Shown one piece after another: positions 1 through 8,393 of a DNA stretch of 64,000 nucleotides (position 1 is its first letter; the number at the start of each line of letters is the position of its first letter). The notes under the pieces are model-generated. The model searched no databases. It had not been told where the DNA came from and was given only the letters and a program-made list of their open reading frames with translations. The stretch is from Bin80 sp964291275 (GTDB taxonomy: Bacteria > Bacteroidota > Rhodothermia > Rhodothermales > Bin80): assembly GCA_964291275.2 (NCBI GenBank), contig OZ219799.1, positions 372,001 through 436,000 of the forward strand, written 5' to 3'. Both the position numbers and the translations under genes were made by a program.

Positions 1-333
1 CCGTTCGTGATTGTTTGGGACGGACAGATGCTTGATGTGGGACAGATCGGAATTGTTCCTGGTACCCCGCGCCTGAAAGAGGCCTTGGAATATGTTGTCT
101 CCGCAACCAGTGCTGAATCATTGTCGCGGATCGGAAGGCGGATCTCATATTCCTCCGTGCGGAAGTCCGGGATGCCACTGGTGACGACTCACATTGTGGC
201 TGGAGTAGACATGGAACCACACATGCCGGCGAGTACCGCCAATACGCGGCGTGCCCTGCGTTTCAACTCAGCTTGGTGGGTTGACCACCAGGACGAATTG
301 AACGAACGGTTCAGTGCATGGCTGGTCAACTGA
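1..333 (+). CDS. ABC transporter solute-binding protein, C-terminal end (partial)
   Basis: The reading frame is open from the first base, so only the last 110 residues are present. They resemble the C-terminal lobe of periplasmic polyamine-type (PotD-like) binding proteins: a VWDGQ..DVG strand, an IVPGTP motif where this family usually has IPKGTP, and the closing pattern WWVDHQDELNERFSAWL. Such proteins capture a small solute in the periplasm and pass it to an ABC permease. No permease or ATPase gene follows, so any partners must lie upstream of the window. The substrate cannot be told from this fragment. Confidence 0.7.
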   Translation, partial: PFVIVWDGQMLDVGQIGIVPGTPRLKEALEYVVSATSAESLSRIGRRISYSSVRKSGMPLVTTHIVAGVDMEPHMPASTANTRRALRFNSAWWVDHQDELNERFSAWLVN

Positions 334-685
334 GATTTTCTACTACATGGGGCGCTGCGACTGTAAGGACGTAATTGGGTTTCCTGTACGCAGAAGCCGT
401 CATCCACGTTTCCTACGGCTAATTCCGCAAAATATCCAATTCAGTCAGGATTTCCTCGCACCGGTTCTGGTTTCAGGAAGGGGCATGTCAATCGTATCAA
501 TCGGGGACCACACACTCGACTTCCCAGGACATTCACGTCCTTTCAAGTGCTCCACCGAGAACAGGCACTGAAGATCAATCAACAGATTGATCAAGCCCTT
601 TATGAGCGCTGTTGAGGTTGGACATTGATCCTGCCAGAGATAGGCCACGCCAATTCTGGAATCCAGAGATACTATCTGCGAACTG
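334..685. other. intergenic stretch without a supported gene
   Basis: This lies between two converging genes. Short frames exist on both strands but none resembles a known family. A small inverted repeat (GATCAAT ... ATTGATC, about 573-592) could form a hairpin between the converging transcripts, but it lacks a T-run and I do not call it a terminator. Confidence 0.4.
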
Positions 686-1975
686 CTAGGCGGGCTGGTC
701 CGCGTGTCCTGGGCGAAGCAAGACATCCATACGGTGATGCAGCATCATGAGCGCTGGTACCAACATCATCAAGATAACCGTGGCAAATAGTACGCCAACA
801 CCGAGACTTACGGCCATCGGGATAAGGAATTGTGCCTGTGTACTCCGCTCAAGTATAAGGGGAAGAACGCCTAGGAACGTGGTTACCAATGTAAGCAGAA
901 TTGGGCGAAAGCGTGCCTTCCCACCTTCCCAAATGGCTTTCTCCATAGGAACTCCCTCCCGCCTCCTCTCATTAACGAAATGAATAAGTACTAACGAGTC
1001 ATTAATTACAATTCCACTAAGTGCCACAATCCCAAACAGGCTAAGCATGCTCAGGTTTAGTCCCATAATTATATGTCCAATCAGGGCACCAATAAATCCA
1101 AACGGAATCACGGCCAGAATAATGAATGGCTGGATATATGAACGAAATGGAATAGCCAGGAGTGCGTACATCACAAACAATGCGATGATAAATCCTCTTG
1201 TCAGTGCGTTCACAGAATCGGCTTGTTGCCTCTGCTCACCTTCAAAGCTCACACTGAATCCTGGAATATCTGTCTGAATAGTCGGTATGATTTCTGATTC
1301 TATGCGACCAATAACCGCCTCCAGTGTGTTTTGCTCTTCATTCACATCCGCTGTGACGGTTACAACGCGGCGGCGGTCACGTCGATGAATGGCGGATGGG
1401 CCAGTGGCAATGCGCGCTTCAGCGACTTCGCTGAGAGGGATCTCTGCTCCGGCGGGCGTTCGAATACGGAGCCGCTGCAGGTCGGCTGGGGTATTGCGTT
1501 CATCCTCTGGCAGGCGAACCATCACTCTGACATCGTCCCGGCCTCTCTGTATACGCAGGGCTTCGGCACCAAAGAAGGCGTTGCGTACTTGCAAGGCCAT
1601 GTCCTCAAAAGTCAGTCCGAGAGGGCGTGATTCCGGAAGCAATTCCAACTGAATCTCGCGTTTCCCCCTGTCTTGATCATCGTCTATATTGGAAGTCCCC
1701 GCAATACTTGCAAGCTCCTCTCTGAAGCGCGCTGTTGCTTCTTCCAGCGCCTGTGTGGTAGGTGCGGCCAATTCTGCCCGAATGCTGCTTCCGAGAGAAA
1801 TCAGTGCAGCCTGGAAAACGAGAGAGTTTACACCAGGAATCTCGCCAACCTTTTCACGCCATGCTTCTTCGAATTCAAGTGCAGGGAGCTTTCGTATTTC
1901 GGCGTTGACCAATTCAAGGCTGACCTCACCCAGATGGGATTGGATAATTCCCCATTCTAAATGCATAATCCACAC
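686..1975 (-). pseudogene. RND efflux transporter, C-terminal fragment
   Basis: The 429 residues match the C-terminal part of an AcrB/MdtB-type RND pump: the end of a periplasmic porter domain (GEVSLELVNAE, then a docking-like segment), followed by transmembrane helices with the conserved stretches VMYALLAIPFRSY, FGIVALSGIVINDSLVLIHF and RPILLTLVTTFLGVLPLI. Complete pumps have about 1000-1050 residues. The first half, including TM1-TM6 with its proton-relay acidic residues, is missing, and the 400 bp upstream do not encode it. No membrane-fusion protein or outer-membrane channel gene is adjacent. I read it as a truncated, probably non-functional remnant. A separately expressed half-pump is the less likely alternative. 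Confidence 0.75.
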
Positions 1976-2393
1976 CTATGCAACGCGGATATATCTGACA
2001 CAGAATGCCCCGCTCATCGGGGGATTGCGACTCACACGAAATACGCCACAGAGCTTGACAACCCTTATTTGAGCAGGTGCGGCGGGAGATCTGGAGGCAC
2101 CCTCTTGATCCAATACAACTGATTGGGCTTGACCTTGAATATGCCCCAGGTGCTGTAGGTTTTCTTCGCCTAACTTGCTTCAGACCGGGTGAACCACATG
2201 GAAAACCAGGATGGCGATGAAGAATTGCCGCTATTGAACAGAATCATTCCAGATATAGCTGAATACACACTCCAGCAACAGCTTTTCGGCGAATATAAAA
2301 ATAATTTATTCTTCGCAAGGGTGGAAGCGCTTACAATTTGAACCAAGTCATTTTACAGCGTAAACGCGCCCTTCACCAAATTTTTCTCTTCAA
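1976..2393. other. non-coding remnant region with one weak small ORF
   Basis: No recognisable RND sequence continues here on the minus strand. On the plus strand a 47-codon frame with ATG at 2198 and stop at 2339-2341 (it begins MENQDGDEELPLL) has an acidic, plausible composition, but there is no ribosome binding site and I recognise no family. It could be a small gene ahead of the CBM48 protein or chance. Confidence 0.25.
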
Positions 2394-2693
2394 ATGATTC
2401 TAAAAAAACTCAGTCCTAAAGGACGCTCGATCCGTGTTACATTTGAGATTCCTCTGGAACAGGCCCAGAACAGTGTCAGCATAGCCGGCAGCTTCAACGA
2501 TTGGGATACGTCCAAACATCCCATGAAGCGTGATTCCCGCAAAGGGGTCTGGACCAAGGTGCTATCATTCAAGCCGGGTTCTACGGTGGAGTTTCGCTAC
2601 TTCGTTGATGGACACGAATGGCACAACGAGCCCCAGGCCGATGAATACGCACCCAATCCCCATTTCTCGGAAAACAGCGTCCTGGCACTCTAG
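2394..2693 (+). CDS. stand-alone glycogen-binding (CBM48/isoamylase early-set) protein
   Basis: A 99-residue protein that is essentially one CBM48/AMPK-beta-like domain. The motif VSIAGSFNDWD is near residues 28-38, followed by GVWTKVL, FRYFVDG and the closing NEPQADEYAPNPHFSENSVL, all characteristic of early-set domains that bind alpha-glucans. No catalytic amylase domain is attached. Small free-standing copies are common in Bacteroidota and Rhodothermota and are presumed to act in glycogen handling or as regulatory adaptors. It converges on spmB with a few bases of 3' overlap. No Shine-Dalgarno is visible; an A-rich stretch follows the ATG. Confidence 0.85.
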   Translation: MILKKLSPKGRSIRVTFEIPLEQAQNSVSIAGSFNDWDTSKHPMKRDSRKGVWTKVLSFKPGSTVEFRYFVDGHEWHNEPQADEYAPNPHFSENSVLAL

Positions 2694-3232
2694 CCGAAGA
2701 GTAACAGAACGACGTAAACGGCAGCCAGCATTGCAAAAGTGTCTGCGATAAGTCCCGCAGGTACGGCGTGGCGTGTCTTACGGATATTGACAGCACCGAA
2801 GTAGACGGCGATCACATAAAACGTGGTTTCTGTTGAGCCAAACATGGTTGCAGCCATTTTGACGAAGATTGAGTCTTCGCCGAAATGGTTGATCATGTCC
2901 AGGATAATGCCGACCGAGCCGGATCCGGTGAGGGGACGCACAATGCCCATTGGAATAACCTCGGCAGGAATACCGATCAATCCCACGACCGGTCGCAGGA
3001 TGTCGGTCAGAAAACCCATTGCACCACTGGCGCGAAACATGCCTATCGCGAACAGAATTGCGATTACATAGGGAATAATCATTACGGCCACATTGAACCC
3101 TTCTTTGGCTCCCTCTACAAATACTTCATAGACACGCACCTTGCGAATCATTCCGTAGACCGGAAAGCCCACCAGGATGGCTGGCAGGACCAGTGCGGAT
3201 GCGTAATCAAGGAATAACTGCAGTATGTTCAT
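2690..3232 (-). CDS. spmB: SpmB-like nucleoside-recognition membrane protein
   Basis: The 180 residues form a polytopic membrane protein of the Gate/nucleoside-recognition family. Typical SpmB segments are IRKVRVYEVFVEGAKEGF near the N-terminus, PYVIAILFAIGMFRASGA, and the conserved PLTGSGSVGI and FGSTETTFYVIAVYFG. In Bacillus SpmA and SpmB are needed for spore core dehydration. In non-sporulating bacteria the pair is widespread and its role, probably transport, is unproven. The gene overlaps the end of spmA by 4 bp, so the two are probably translationally coupled. Confidence 0.9.
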   Translation of the reverse strand: MNILQLFLDYASALVLPAILVGFPVYGMIRKVRVYEVFVEGAKEGFNVAVMIIPYVIAILFAIGMFRASGAMGFLTDILRPVVGLIGIPAEVIPMGIVRPLTGSGSVGIILDMINHFGEDSIFVKMAATMFGSTETTFYVIAVYFGAVNIRKTRHAVPAGLIADTFAMLAAVYVVLLLFG

Positions 3233-4173
3233 GATGTAACCTCACGGTAGCGTTTGAGCCGACCCAGCAGTTTTACGGCAGTAATGCCCACGATCAGGGA
3301 AAGCCCGGTCGTGATCAAGATTGCAAAGAACAGTTGATTGATCTGCAATCCCATGATTGCTACCAAGGTCACAGGCGGCATGATCTGTACACTGGCAGTA
3401 TTCATAGTGAGCAGCATAACCATTGGATCTGTGGCAGTGTCTTCGGTTTCATTAAGAGTCTGGAGCTCCTGCATTGCCTTAATGCCAAGGGGGGTTGCTG
3501 CATTGCCCATTCCGAGCATATTGGCAGACAGGTTTAGCACGATCATTCCCAGTGCTGGATGATCTTTGGGGACTTTCGGAAAAAGAGGGCGGATGAGCGG
3601 TTGCGTAACTCGAACCAGCGCTTGCAGCATACCGGAGGCTTCTGCAATCTTTAAGAGCCCCATCCAAAGCCCCAATCCTCCGATGAGTCCGAGGGCTAGA
3701 GTAACTGCTGTTTCTGCAAAGCTTAACGCGGCAGCGGCAATCGCATTCATTTTGACCCAACGAACAGGGGCAAATGTGACCGTGGTTTGCCACTCAGAAC
3801 CAGTGGGTGTACCCTGCAGTGCGCCCCTGCAGTCGCCTTGGCCTGTATCGTTGCAAATGGTTGCCAGGGGTTCGGGAAGCGAGGCCTCTTCTGCAAACCG
3901 GATCTCTCGGCCCGCGGAAGTTTGCAACAGCATACCTTCCCAGGTACTGCCGGTCATTGAGCTGTCGCCGTAATGAGCAATGAGGTCGCTGCCCGATAGC
4001 TCCACGCTCAGGTGTTGCCGGCGATCGGTAGCAGAGTATTCATCTTCAAATGTGACGGTCACAGGCAGGGGGATATCGTTGCGGTAGGTGTCTTGGACAA
4101 AATCATTGATGTCGCTCGTGAGCGCAAACACGAGACTCAAAACAATCAGACCGCCCCAGATATAGTTCAGCAT
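3229..4173 (-). CDS. spmA: SpmA-like nucleoside-recognition membrane protein
   Basis: Partner of the adjacent spmB. I choose the ATG at 4173 (MLNYIWGGLIVLSL, a typical SpmA start) rather than one 18 codons upstream, which would run into the cytochrome gene; this gives 314 residues. Between the first membrane segment and the core (about residues 30-130) lies a non-membrane insertion of about 100 residues, absent from short SpmA proteins (about 190-200). The core contains LGLWMGLLKIAEASGM, the hallmark NLSANMLGMGNAATPLGIKAM and TMNTASVQIMP. Substrate and role are unknown outside spore-formers. Confidence 0.88.
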   Translation of the reverse strand: MLNYIWGGLIVLSLVFALTSDINDFVQDTYRNDIPLPVTVTFEDEYSATDRRQHLSVELSGSDLIAHYGDSSMTGSTWEGMLLQTSAGREIRFAEEASLPEPLATICNDTGQGDCRGALQGTPTGSEWQTTVTFAPVRWVKMNAIAAAALSFAETAVTLALGLIGGLGLWMGLLKIAEASGMLQALVRVTQPLIRPLFPKVPKDHPALGMIVLNLSANMLGMGNAATPLGIKAMQELQTLNETEDTATDPMVMLLTMNTASVQIMPPVTLVAIMGLQINQLFFAILITTGLSLIVGITAVKLLGRLKRYREVTS

Positions 4174-4189
4174 GTCATGTGAGGTTTGG

Positions 4190-4564
4190 TCATTGAGAGG
4201 GACTAGTTTTAGGAGCGATGAGCGCAATATTGTCCATATTGCGCATGGTTAGCGTTTTGTTTGACTCAATCAGACTTGCGCGATACAGAAGCCATGCGGT
4301 CACGTTCAAGTAGTCCTCGTCGGATAGTATGCCTTCTGCACTGTAGGGCATTTGCTGCTGATTGTACGTGTACAGTCGAGCAGCGGTAAGCCGGGAAGCA
4401 AGGACCGAGGGGGGCAGCCTGGGGCCGGTTCCCGGGGCTTCATGACAGCTTTGGCAATAGATAGCATAGACCGTCTCTCCCAAGGCCCGCTGCGTTTCTG
4501 GGTTGGAACATGTGCAGGCAGATACAAGCAATAATACTCCAACAAACCTGAGTGCTGTGCGCAT
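4190..4564 (-). CDS. cytochrome c, lipoprotein (sulfite dehydrogenase electron acceptor)
   Basis: A 124-residue precursor starting MRTALRFVGVLLLVSAC, an export signal with a lipobox-like cysteine. The haem motif is YCQSCH near residues 36-41 and a likely axial methionine is in QQQMPYS. The helix SDEDYLNVTAWLLYRASLI is typical of class I cytochromes c. It lies directly downstream of the molybdoenzyme gene; the start and stop codons meet at 4564. It very probably accepts electrons from it, as SorB does in SorAB sulfite dehydrogenase. This pairing is inferred from context. Confidence 0.82.
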   Translation of the reverse strand: MRTALRFVGVLLLVSACTCSNPETQRALGETVYAIYCQSCHEAPGTGPRLPPSVLASRLTAARLYTYNQQQMPYSAEGILSDEDYLNVTAWLLYRASLIESNKTLTMRNMDNIALIAPKTSPSQ

Positions 4565-5706
4565 TATCCCGCAACCTGAATAGGATGGGGCAACCGCATA
4601 TTGAAGAGATAGCCTTTCTGATTGAAAGGAACCGTCTCCGGTTGCTCAGCCCCCAGTGTATCAACAGCAGAGGTAATGAGTGTATGTCGGCCAGGTGTTG
4701 CCTCCCAATTGAATTCAAATCGGGTCCAGCCGTAGCGCATATGTGGCTCCAAAAGCTGCGCATCCGCCCAGGTGTTACCCCCATCAGCACTCCAGCGGAC
4801 CCGAACAATCGGGCCGTCCGGGCCATAGGCATACCCATAGATGCGATATAAACCGGCTTGCAGCGTGGCTGGCCAGGACAAGGCCAGAGCACTTTTGAGA
4901 GATTGTTTATTGGCAACCTGTCCGAGGGCCTGCCCCTCAGGTGGATAATCGTCCCCAATCAGTACATAGGAAGAGGTATTGTTCCGACTCCATATTTCCG
5001 CATTCGATACTTCAATGCGTCCGAGCCATTTAACACTGCTGCTGCCGACCCATCCGGGCACTAGTGCACGAACTGGTGCCCCATGGTCTTTTGGAAGTAG
5101 CGCCCCGTTCATACGCAGCACAAGGAGTGTATCTGGATCCATTGCCTTCTCTACCGGCAGGGGTCTCCTAAATCCTCCTTCTGGTGCACCCTCATCCATC
5201 CCGGTAAGCTGAACCGCAACAGCAGACTCCTGGATCCCGGCGGCTTCAAGCACCTCAAGGAGCGGAACACCGGTCCACTCAGCCATTCCGACGGCACCAC
5301 GTCCCCACTGAGTACCAGTTGCTGTCTGGTTGAGTAGTTTGCTGAAAAAAGCACGTTGATTTCCTCCGCACTCCAGATAGGAAAAAACAGTACGGCTGGG
5401 CATCGAACGCAGATCATTATAGGTCAGGCTCAATGGGCGCTCTATGGCGTTGCCTTCGACAATCAGGCGGTAGCTATCCACCGGTACGTCAAGGCTTACA
5501 TCATTATTGCGTACAAAAAACTGATCCACCGGGGTTATGAAGCTTTCCTGATTCTCGAGTTTTGATTCCAGATTGGCTCGGCCGTGCTGGATGAAGGGCT
5601 CAGGGTTCTTGAAATATGCATCCGGTACACGCTCTGTGTTGGCACAGCCTCCGATAAGGCTTGCCGAGCCTAAAGTTTTCAGAAATTTTCTGCGGTCACT
5701 GGACAT
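4564..5706 (-). CDS. sulfite-oxidase-family molybdopterin oxidoreductase (SorA/YedY-like)
   Basis: A 380-residue protein from the ATG at 5706, which places a twin-arginine signal (SSDRRKFLKTLGS) and a lipobox (LIGGC) at the N-terminus. The molybdopterin domain carries the molybdenum-ligating cysteine in SYLECGGNQR, then GMAEWTGVPLLEVLEAAGI and KDHGAPVRALVPGW. The C-terminal half is the immunoglobulin-like dimerisation domain (VRWSADGGNTWADA, FNWEATPGRHTL). With the cytochrome downstream, a periplasmic sulfite:cytochrome c oxidoreductase is the best call. Substrate is inferred, since the family also includes methionine-sulfoxide and other reductases. Its start codon lies inside the last codons of uvrC (11-bp overlap). 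Confidence 0.85.
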   Translation of the reverse strand: MSSDRRKFLKTLGSASLIGGCANTERVPDAYFKNPEPFIQHGRANLESKLENQESFITPVDQFFVRNNDVSLDVPVDSYRLIVEGNAIERPLSLTYNDLRSMPSRTVFSYLECGGNQRAFFSKLLNQTATGTQWGRGAVGMAEWTGVPLLEVLEAAGIQESAVAVQLTGMDEGAPEGGFRRPLPVEKAMDPDTLLVLRMNGALLPKDHGAPVRALVPGWVGSSSVKWLGRIEVSNAEIWSRNNTSSYVLIGDDYPPEGQALGQVANKQSLKSALALSWPATLQAGLYRIYGYAYGPDGPIVRVRWSADGGNTWADAQLLEPHMRYGWTRFEFNWEATPGRHTLITSAVDTLGAEQPETVPFNQKGYLFNMRLPHPIQVAG

Positions 5707-7564
5707 TGGGCTGTTTTGCAAAGTGTTCTTGAATACGTTTTGCCACAGACTGGCCCACAACGCCCTGGAGCGCCTCTTGGTCGACTTTTTTGACCTTCCG
5801 AACCGAACCGAAAGCTTTGATGAGTTTTTGCACTGTTTTGGGGCCTACTCCCGAAATGTTCAGCAATTCTGAATGCAGAAGCCGGCTTTTGCGTTGCTTT
5901 CGCTGAAGATTGACTGCAAATCGATGTGCCTCATCCCGAACCCGTTGAATCAATTGCAAAGATGCACTCTGCTTTGCAATATGGTGGGCTTCTTTATCCC
6001 CTGGGAAATACACTTCTTCCAATCGTTTGGACAGTCCTATGATCGAGAATTTACCATAGATCTCAATCTGTTTTAGTGCCTTGACCGCGCTGGAGAGCTG
6101 TCCTTTTCCCCCATCCACTACGACAAGGTCCGGCCAGGGCCCGTCCTCACTCCGAATGCGCCGGAATCTTCGCCGAACAACTTCTTCCATTGAAAGAAAG
6201 TCATCCGGTTTGCCGTCCGGCACACTGCGAATCTTGTAGCTGCGGTAGTCGCTTTTTCGTGGTCGTCCATTATGAAAGACTATACAGGAAGCGACCGTGC
6301 CTGTCCCACCCAGATGGGATATATCAAAACATTCGATTCGGCGGGGTAGCTTTCGTAGTCGCAGATCCTTTTGCAAGGCCTGCACTGCAAAAGGGATGCG
6401 ATCTTCACCGCGCTTGAGTAAGGCCAGTTTGTATTCTCCAAGCAGAAGTTCAGCATTGGCTTGCACCATTCGCATGAGCTCTGCTTTTTGTCCGCGCTGA
6501 GGCATGTGCAGGATAACCTTCCTGCCCCGCTGCCCAGTCAGAAAAGTGGTCAGGGCCTCGGGTTCGGTAACTGGTGTACCAAGAAACACTTGATCCGGGA
6601 AGAAAGCACTCTGCGTGTAGTAATGTTCGAGATACCGCTGCATAAGAACGGGATCGTCATATCCCTCAATCTGGCGGATAATTTTGTGTTCGCGTCCAAT
6701 AATCTTGCCCTCTCTGACCTTAAAGCAGACAGCTACGGCAGAGTTCTCTTCACGTGCGGTAGCGAGAGCAAACAGGTCCCGATCAATCGGTTCAGTGGTT
6801 ACCACTTTCTGTCGTTGCGCGTACTTCTCCACTGCGCTAATCTGATTGCGCAGACGGGCAGCCTCCTCGTACTGTTGTAGAGAGCTGGCCTGCTGCATAG
6901 CTTCCACAAGTGTTTCTTTTAGTGCTCCCGTATGGCCTTTCAGTAGCGTTTCTATTTGACTGATGGTTGCCTCGTAGGATTCGGAAGACTGATTGCCTAC
7001 ACAGGGACCGGCACATTTCTGGATATGAAACTCCAGACAGATTTGGTATTTGCCGCGCAGGATCGGTTCCGGTGACAAATCCAGGGAGCACGTACGAATC
7101 TTGAATATTGACCTGATAGCTCCCAAGGCACGTTTCATGTTCGAAACGTCAGTGTATGGGCCAAAATACTTGGAACCATCTTTTACGATGCGGCGCGTAG
7201 GGAAAATGCGAGGAAAAGGTTCGTTTTTAATGCAGATATAGGGATAAGTCTTGTCGTCCCGAAGGTTGATGTTGTAGCGCGGGCGGCGTTCCTTGATAAG
7301 ATTGTTCTCAAGTATGAGGGCTTCTGCTTCGTTGTCGGTTACGATGACCTGCACATCAACGGCCTTGGCAATCATAATCCGCAGGCGTCCATACAGGTGC
7401 TTATCCTTGCGGAAGTATGACCTGACACGGCTGCGAAGATTCTTTGCTTTACCAATATAGAGTGGACTTTCATTGTTGCCCAGAAATTGGTAAACTCCGC
7501 ATCCCGTGGGTAGCGCAGCTACTTTTGCCAACAGGGCCTCCTTGTTGGTCGAGGACTCACTCAT
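5696..7564 (-). CDS. uvrC: UvrABC system protein C (excinuclease nuclease subunit)
   Basis: 622 residues, full length. Domains in order: GIY-YIG nuclease (GCGVYQFLGNN, LYIGKAKNLRSRVRSYF) that makes the 3' incision; a UVR helix pair (QQYEEAARLRNQISAVEKY) that contacts UvrB; the RNase H-like domain (ECFDISHLGGTGTVAS ... DLVVVDGGKGQLS) that makes the 5' incision; and a C-terminal helix-hairpin-helix pair (LNISGVGPKTVQKLIKAFGS). It acts in nucleotide excision repair with UvrA, encoded at 32094, and UvrB, not in the window. The start overlaps the end of the epimerase gene by 8 bp, so the two are probably co-transcribed. Confidence 0.97.
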   Translation of the reverse strand: MSESSTNKEALLAKVAALPTGCGVYQFLGNNESPLYIGKAKNLRSRVRSYFRKDKHLYGRLRIMIAKAVDVQVIVTDNEAEALILENNLIKERRPRYNINLRDDKTYPYICIKNEPFPRIFPTRRIVKDGSKYFGPYTDVSNMKRALGAIRSIFKIRTCSLDLSPEPILRGKYQICLEFHIQKCAGPCVGNQSSESYEATISQIETLLKGHTGALKETLVEAMQQASSLQQYEEAARLRNQISAVEKYAQRQKVVTTEPIDRDLFALATAREENSAVAVCFKVREGKIIGREHKIIRQIEGYDDPVLMQRYLEHYYTQSAFFPDQVFLGTPVTEPEALTTFLTGQRGRKVILHMPQRGQKAELMRMVQANAELLLGEYKLALLKRGEDRIPFAVQALQKDLRLRKLPRRIECFDISHLGGTGTVASCIVFHNGRPRKSDYRSYKIRSVPDGKPDDFLSMEEVVRRRFRRIRSEDGPWPDLVVVDGGKGQLSSAVKALKQIEIYGKFSIIGLSKRLEEVYFPGDKEAHHIAKQSASLQLIQRVRDEAHRFAVNLQRKQRKSRLLHSELLNISGVGPKTVQKLIKAFGSVRKVKKVDQEALQGVVGQSVAKRIQEHFAKQPNVQ

Positions 7565-8306
7565 TTTCCATCGATGCCCAGAACTCCAGCAAAATTGCAG
7601 GCAGGTGCTTGAGCTGCAGGTTCTCGGGAAGGATTACCAACTGAGCCTCGGGCCATTGAGACTGCAATCGTTGCGCATGATGTAAATCTGTGCTGACCTC
7701 ACTGATCAGAGTTGGTACCTGCGGAGCTTCAGTCTCTCCCTGAGATAACTCAAACGAAGCGTTATGTACAACGAGGCTCCTACATGTTTTGGGTAGTGCA
7801 TTGCCGGTCACGACATGTCCAGATAATTGTTGGGTAGGTATACGACAATACCCTGTTTTATGCATGATCTCCTCCAACCCTGCACAATCCTCGAATAATA
7901 CAGCATACTGCTTTGCTGATTGACAGAATTCTACCAAGAACCCATGGGTATCTGTTGGGTGCAGGAAAAAGATGCGTTTCCCGGATGCTCCCGGAACAGG
8001 GGTTTCAGTCAGCGGCTGGAAACCCGCCGCACGCATGCGATCAAGGTGTGTTTGCGCATCGGCTACTCTAAACGCGATGTGGTGAAGCCCCTCACCTCGT
8101 TTTTCCAGGTACTTTGCTACAGCGGATTCTGCCCCTAGAGCTTCAAGAATTTCCAGGCTTGTACCGGATCCATAGAACCGGACACGCACACCCTGCCTAT
8201 CTACATCCTCCGGCAAGGCCGGTGCGGAATCGGCAAGCTTCACAAGTAAGCTTTCCACTGCCGCGCCGTCATTTACAGCTATGCCAACGTGGTCTACAGG
8301 CAGCAT
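7557..8306 (-). CDS. mce: methylmalonyl-CoA epimerase with a C-terminal extension
   Basis: Residues 1-130 are a vicinal-oxygen-chelate epimerase: the metal-binding His in VDHVGIAV, SLEILEAL, GLHHIAFRV and FFLHPTDTHGFLVEF. It interconverts (2R)- and (2S)-methylmalonyl-CoA in propionate metabolism. Stand-alone epimerases have about 135-150 residues; this one continues for about 115 more. The extension ends with VPTLISEVSTDLHHAQRL ... AQLVILPENLQLKHL ... LLEFW, which resembles the last third of an alpha/beta-hydrolase but keeps no catalytic triad that I can see. The extension's function is unknown. The gene overlaps uvrC by 8 bp. Confidence 0.85.
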   Translation of the reverse strand: MLPVDHVGIAVNDGAAVESLLVKLADSAPALPEDVDRQGVRVRFYGSGTSLEILEALGAESAVAKYLEKRGEGLHHIAFRVADAQTHLDRMRAAGFQPLTETPVPGASGKRIFFLHPTDTHGFLVEFCQSAKQYAVLFEDCAGLEEIMHKTGYCRIPTQQLSGHVVTGNALPKTCRSLVVHNASFELSQGETEAPQVPTLISEVSTDLHHAQRLQSQWPEAQLVILPENLQLKHLPAILLEFWASMENE

Positions 8307-8393
8307 GAGGATTTGCGGATAGATACGGTATACAACTTAAACAGTAAAGTGTAACACTTTGCGTCCCAATCAGATGTGCGGCGTATACACGGC

